NCBI GenBank assembly: GCA_965262785.1
Contig: OZ253559.1
Location: forward strand, 1,922,001-1,986,000
Length of the DNA stretch: 64,000 nt
Direction of reading: 5' to 3'
Source of the DNA: G965218495 sp965262785
Lineage (GTDB): Bacteria > Bacteroidota > Rhodothermia > Rhodothermales > Bin80
The position numbers and the translations under genes are program-made. Below, piece after piece: positions 62,386 through 64,000 of the stretch (positions are counted from its first letter, which is position 1; each line of letters starts with the position of its first letter). Below the pieces are notes generated by a model. That model searched no databases. It was not told the origin of the DNA and saw only the letters and a list, made by a program, of their open reading frames with translations.

Positions 62386-64000
62386 ATGAAGACTTTTGCT
62401 GGCGCAATTGCAGGGCTGCTACTGTTGGCCTTGCCCGCGTACGCGCAGGATGCTGCGCCAGAACCCTATGATCCGGCACTCTTCGAAGGGCTGCGATTCA
62501 GGATGATTGGGCCTTCGCGCGGTGGCCGCGTAACGACCGTAGCCGGGCACCGGGCCACGCCGCACACCTTTTATATGGGTGCCACCGGCGGCGGTGTATG
62601 GAAGACTGAGGATGCCGGGAAGTCTTGGGAAAACGTTTCCGACGGATACTTTGCTACTGCGTCCATAGGCTCTATTGACGTAGCGGACAGCGATTCGCGC
62701 ATCATCTATGTTGGCACGGGCTCGGAGGCCATCCGAAGCAACGTGATCATCGGGCGCGGACTGTACAAGTCCACCGACAGCGGCAAGACGTGGGTGTCTA
62801 TGGGCCTCAAGAACACCGGACAGATTGGGTCTGTGGTGGTTCATCCCACCAACCCAGATGTCGTTTACGTAGCTGCACTGGGCAACCCTTTTGGTTCGAA
62901 CTCCGAGCGCGGCGTCTACAAGACAACGGACGGCGGCCGTAGCTGGGACCACGTGCTCTTTGTTTCTGATCAGACCGGTGCGGTAGACATTGAGCTCAAC
63001 CCGGCCAACCCGGACGTAGTCTATGCGGCGCTCTGGCACGCGCAGCGTAGGCCGTGGACGATCATCAGCGGCGATGACCATGAGGATGGCATTTACATTT
63101 CGCATGATGCGGGGGGAGCGTGGGCCAAGGTCGAAGCGGGGCTGCCGCAGGGCCTTATCGGAAAGATCGACTTTGCTGTGTCCGCGGCGGATCCTAGTCG
63201 AGTCTATGCGCTGGTAGAGGCGAAGCCGGAAGAAGAGGGGCTCTACCGTTCCAACGATCGCGGTCAGTCCTGGCGCCTGGTCAACGATGCGGGGTACCTG
63301 ATGACGCGTCCATTCTATTACACCAATGTGGATGCCGACCCCAACAATGCCGATGTGGTCTGGGTCAACAATTTGGGGCTGCATCGCTCCGACAATGGCG
63401 GCGAGGACTTCCGGCGTGTGGGTACGCCGCACGGTGATAACCACGACATGTGGATCAATGCGGACGACCCGCGAATCATGGTCCAGTCCAACGACGGGGG
63501 CGCCAACGTTACGCTTGATGGCGGAGCCACCTGGAGCACGCAGCGGAATCAGCCCACGGCTGAGCTATACCAGGTTGATGTCGACAACCGCTTCCCGTAT
63601 TGGGTCTACGCAGGGCAGCAGGACAACACCACGATTGCGGTGCCGAGTCTGCCGCCAGACTCCCGCCCCGGCGGGGCTACGGCGTATTGGGAGGCCATTG
63701 GGGGTTGCGAAACAGGTCCCGCCGTGCCGCATCCCATTCATAGCGACATAGTCTATAGCAATTGCAAGGGGAAATTCAGCCGCTACAACCGGGCCACGGG
63801 ACAGGAGCAGAACTACTACGTTGGCGGCGTAAACCTCTACGGCGTCAATCCTTCCACGTTGCCGTACCGGTTTCAGCGCGTGGTACCGATTGAGGTGGAT
63901 CCGCATGATCCCGGCGTGATTTACCACGGGTCGCAGTACGTTCATCGTACCACCGACGAGGGCAAGACGTGGGAAACCATCAGCCCGGACCTGACCGCGT
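62386..64000 (+). CDS. BNR/VPS10-type beta-propeller protein (3' partial)
   Basis: 538 codons to the window edge without a stop. Signal peptide (FAGAIAGLLLLALPAYAQ), then RFRMIGPSRGGRV and repeated Asp-box motifs: SxDxGxTW variants at TEDAGKSWENV, STDSGKTWVSM, TTDGGRSWDHV, SHDAGGAWAKV, SNDRGQSWRLV, TLDGGATWSTQ and TTDEGKTWETI. Matches the large secreted sortilin/VPS10-like sialidase-fold proteins of Bacteroidota and related phyla, which are usually about 1000 residues, so roughly half is missing. Separate from the recX operon (155-bp gap). The long antisense frame on the other strand is a shadow. Confidence 0.85.
   Translation, partial: MKTFAGAIAGLLLLALPAYAQDAAPEPYDPALFEGLRFRMIGPSRGGRVTTVAGHRATPHTFYMGATGGGVWKTEDAGKSWENVSDGYFATASIGSIDVADSDSRIIYVGTGSEAIRSNVIIGRGLYKSTDSGKTWVSMGLKNTGQIGSVVVHPTNPDVVYVAALGNPFGSNSERGVYKTTDGGRSWDHVLFVSDQTGAVDIELNPANPDVVYAALWHAQRRPWTIISGDDHEDGIYISHDAGGAWAKVEAGLPQGLIGKIDFAVSAADPSRVYALVEAKPEEEGLYRSNDRGQSWRLVNDAGYLMTRPFYYTNVDADPNNADVVWVNNLGLHRSDNGGEDFRRVGTPHGDNHDMWINADDPRIMVQSNDGGANVTLDGGATWSTQRNQPTAELYQVDVDNRFPYWVYAGQQDNTTIAVPSLPPDSRPGGATAYWEAIGGCETGPAVPHPIHSDIVYSNCKGKFSRYNRATGQEQNYYVGGVNLYGVNPSTLPYRFQRVVPIEVDPHDPGVIYHGSQYVHRTTDEGKTWETISPDLTA

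Noticed and set aside
62419..63444. Long open frame on the minus strand (341 codons)
   Set aside because: Antisense shadow of the BNR/VPS10 propeller gene, whose Asp-box motifs are unmistakable on the plus strand.

Overview
The window looks like chromosomal DNA of a GC-rich member of the Rhodothermota/Bacteroidota group. The pointers are two secreted subtilisin-like proteases with FlgD/type-IX-secretion-like C-terminal domains (left edge and 54.3-57.3 kb), a TonB-dependent receptor with an STN plus carboxypeptidase-regulatory N-terminus followed by a DUF4249 lipoprotein, a RecX regulator and a BNR/VPS10-type propeller protein (58.0-64.0 kb). No rRNA or tRNA gene was recognised. The right end (54.3-64 kb) reads as ordinary chromosome; almost everything between 3.3 and 54.2 kb is accessory DNA.

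Layout: 0-3.2 kb, protease with a leucine-rich-repeat array. 3.3-14.7 kb, stacked insertion sequences (several with readable inverted repeats and target duplications), a compact group II intron and dead integrase copies. 14.9-17.6 kb, a GIY-YIG/zinc-finger protein, a Doc-like toxin with its antitoxin, and istA fragments. 17.7-24.4 kb, a membrane Ser/Thr kinase with 18 Sel1 repeats, a MotA/TolQ/ExbB-type channel protein, an FHA protein cut by an IS4-like element, and another Sel1 protein. 24.6-36.1 kb, a defence-island-like block: nuclease-methylase, second DNA methylase, a 1903-residue solenoid protein and an AAA ATPase. 36.8-39.6 kb, a group II intron reverse transcriptase fused in frame to a tyrosine recombinase. 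39.6-46.2 kb, small secreted or lipoprotein genes of unknown function. 46.3-54.2 kb, an intact tyrosine recombinase, a two-gene IS256-like element, an OLD-like ATPase and small cassette-like genes.

The most interesting theme is a repeated recombination system. Six loci carry whole or broken tyrosine recombinases of two related types. Five of them have, just upstream of the gene, a dif-like site: two arms built on GATAA/TTATC around a 6-bp spacer. Further copies of the site, without an integrase, lie between small genes of unknown function, and one 444-bp segment carrying a zinc-ribbon gene is bounded by direct repeats of the site's flank. This looks like an integron-like gene-cassette system that differs from IntI/attC integrons, with the cassettes upstream of, and in the same direction as, the integrase. 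A structured palindromic repeat (five copies, some degenerate) is associated with the same elements. All functional statements are inferred from sequence reading only.
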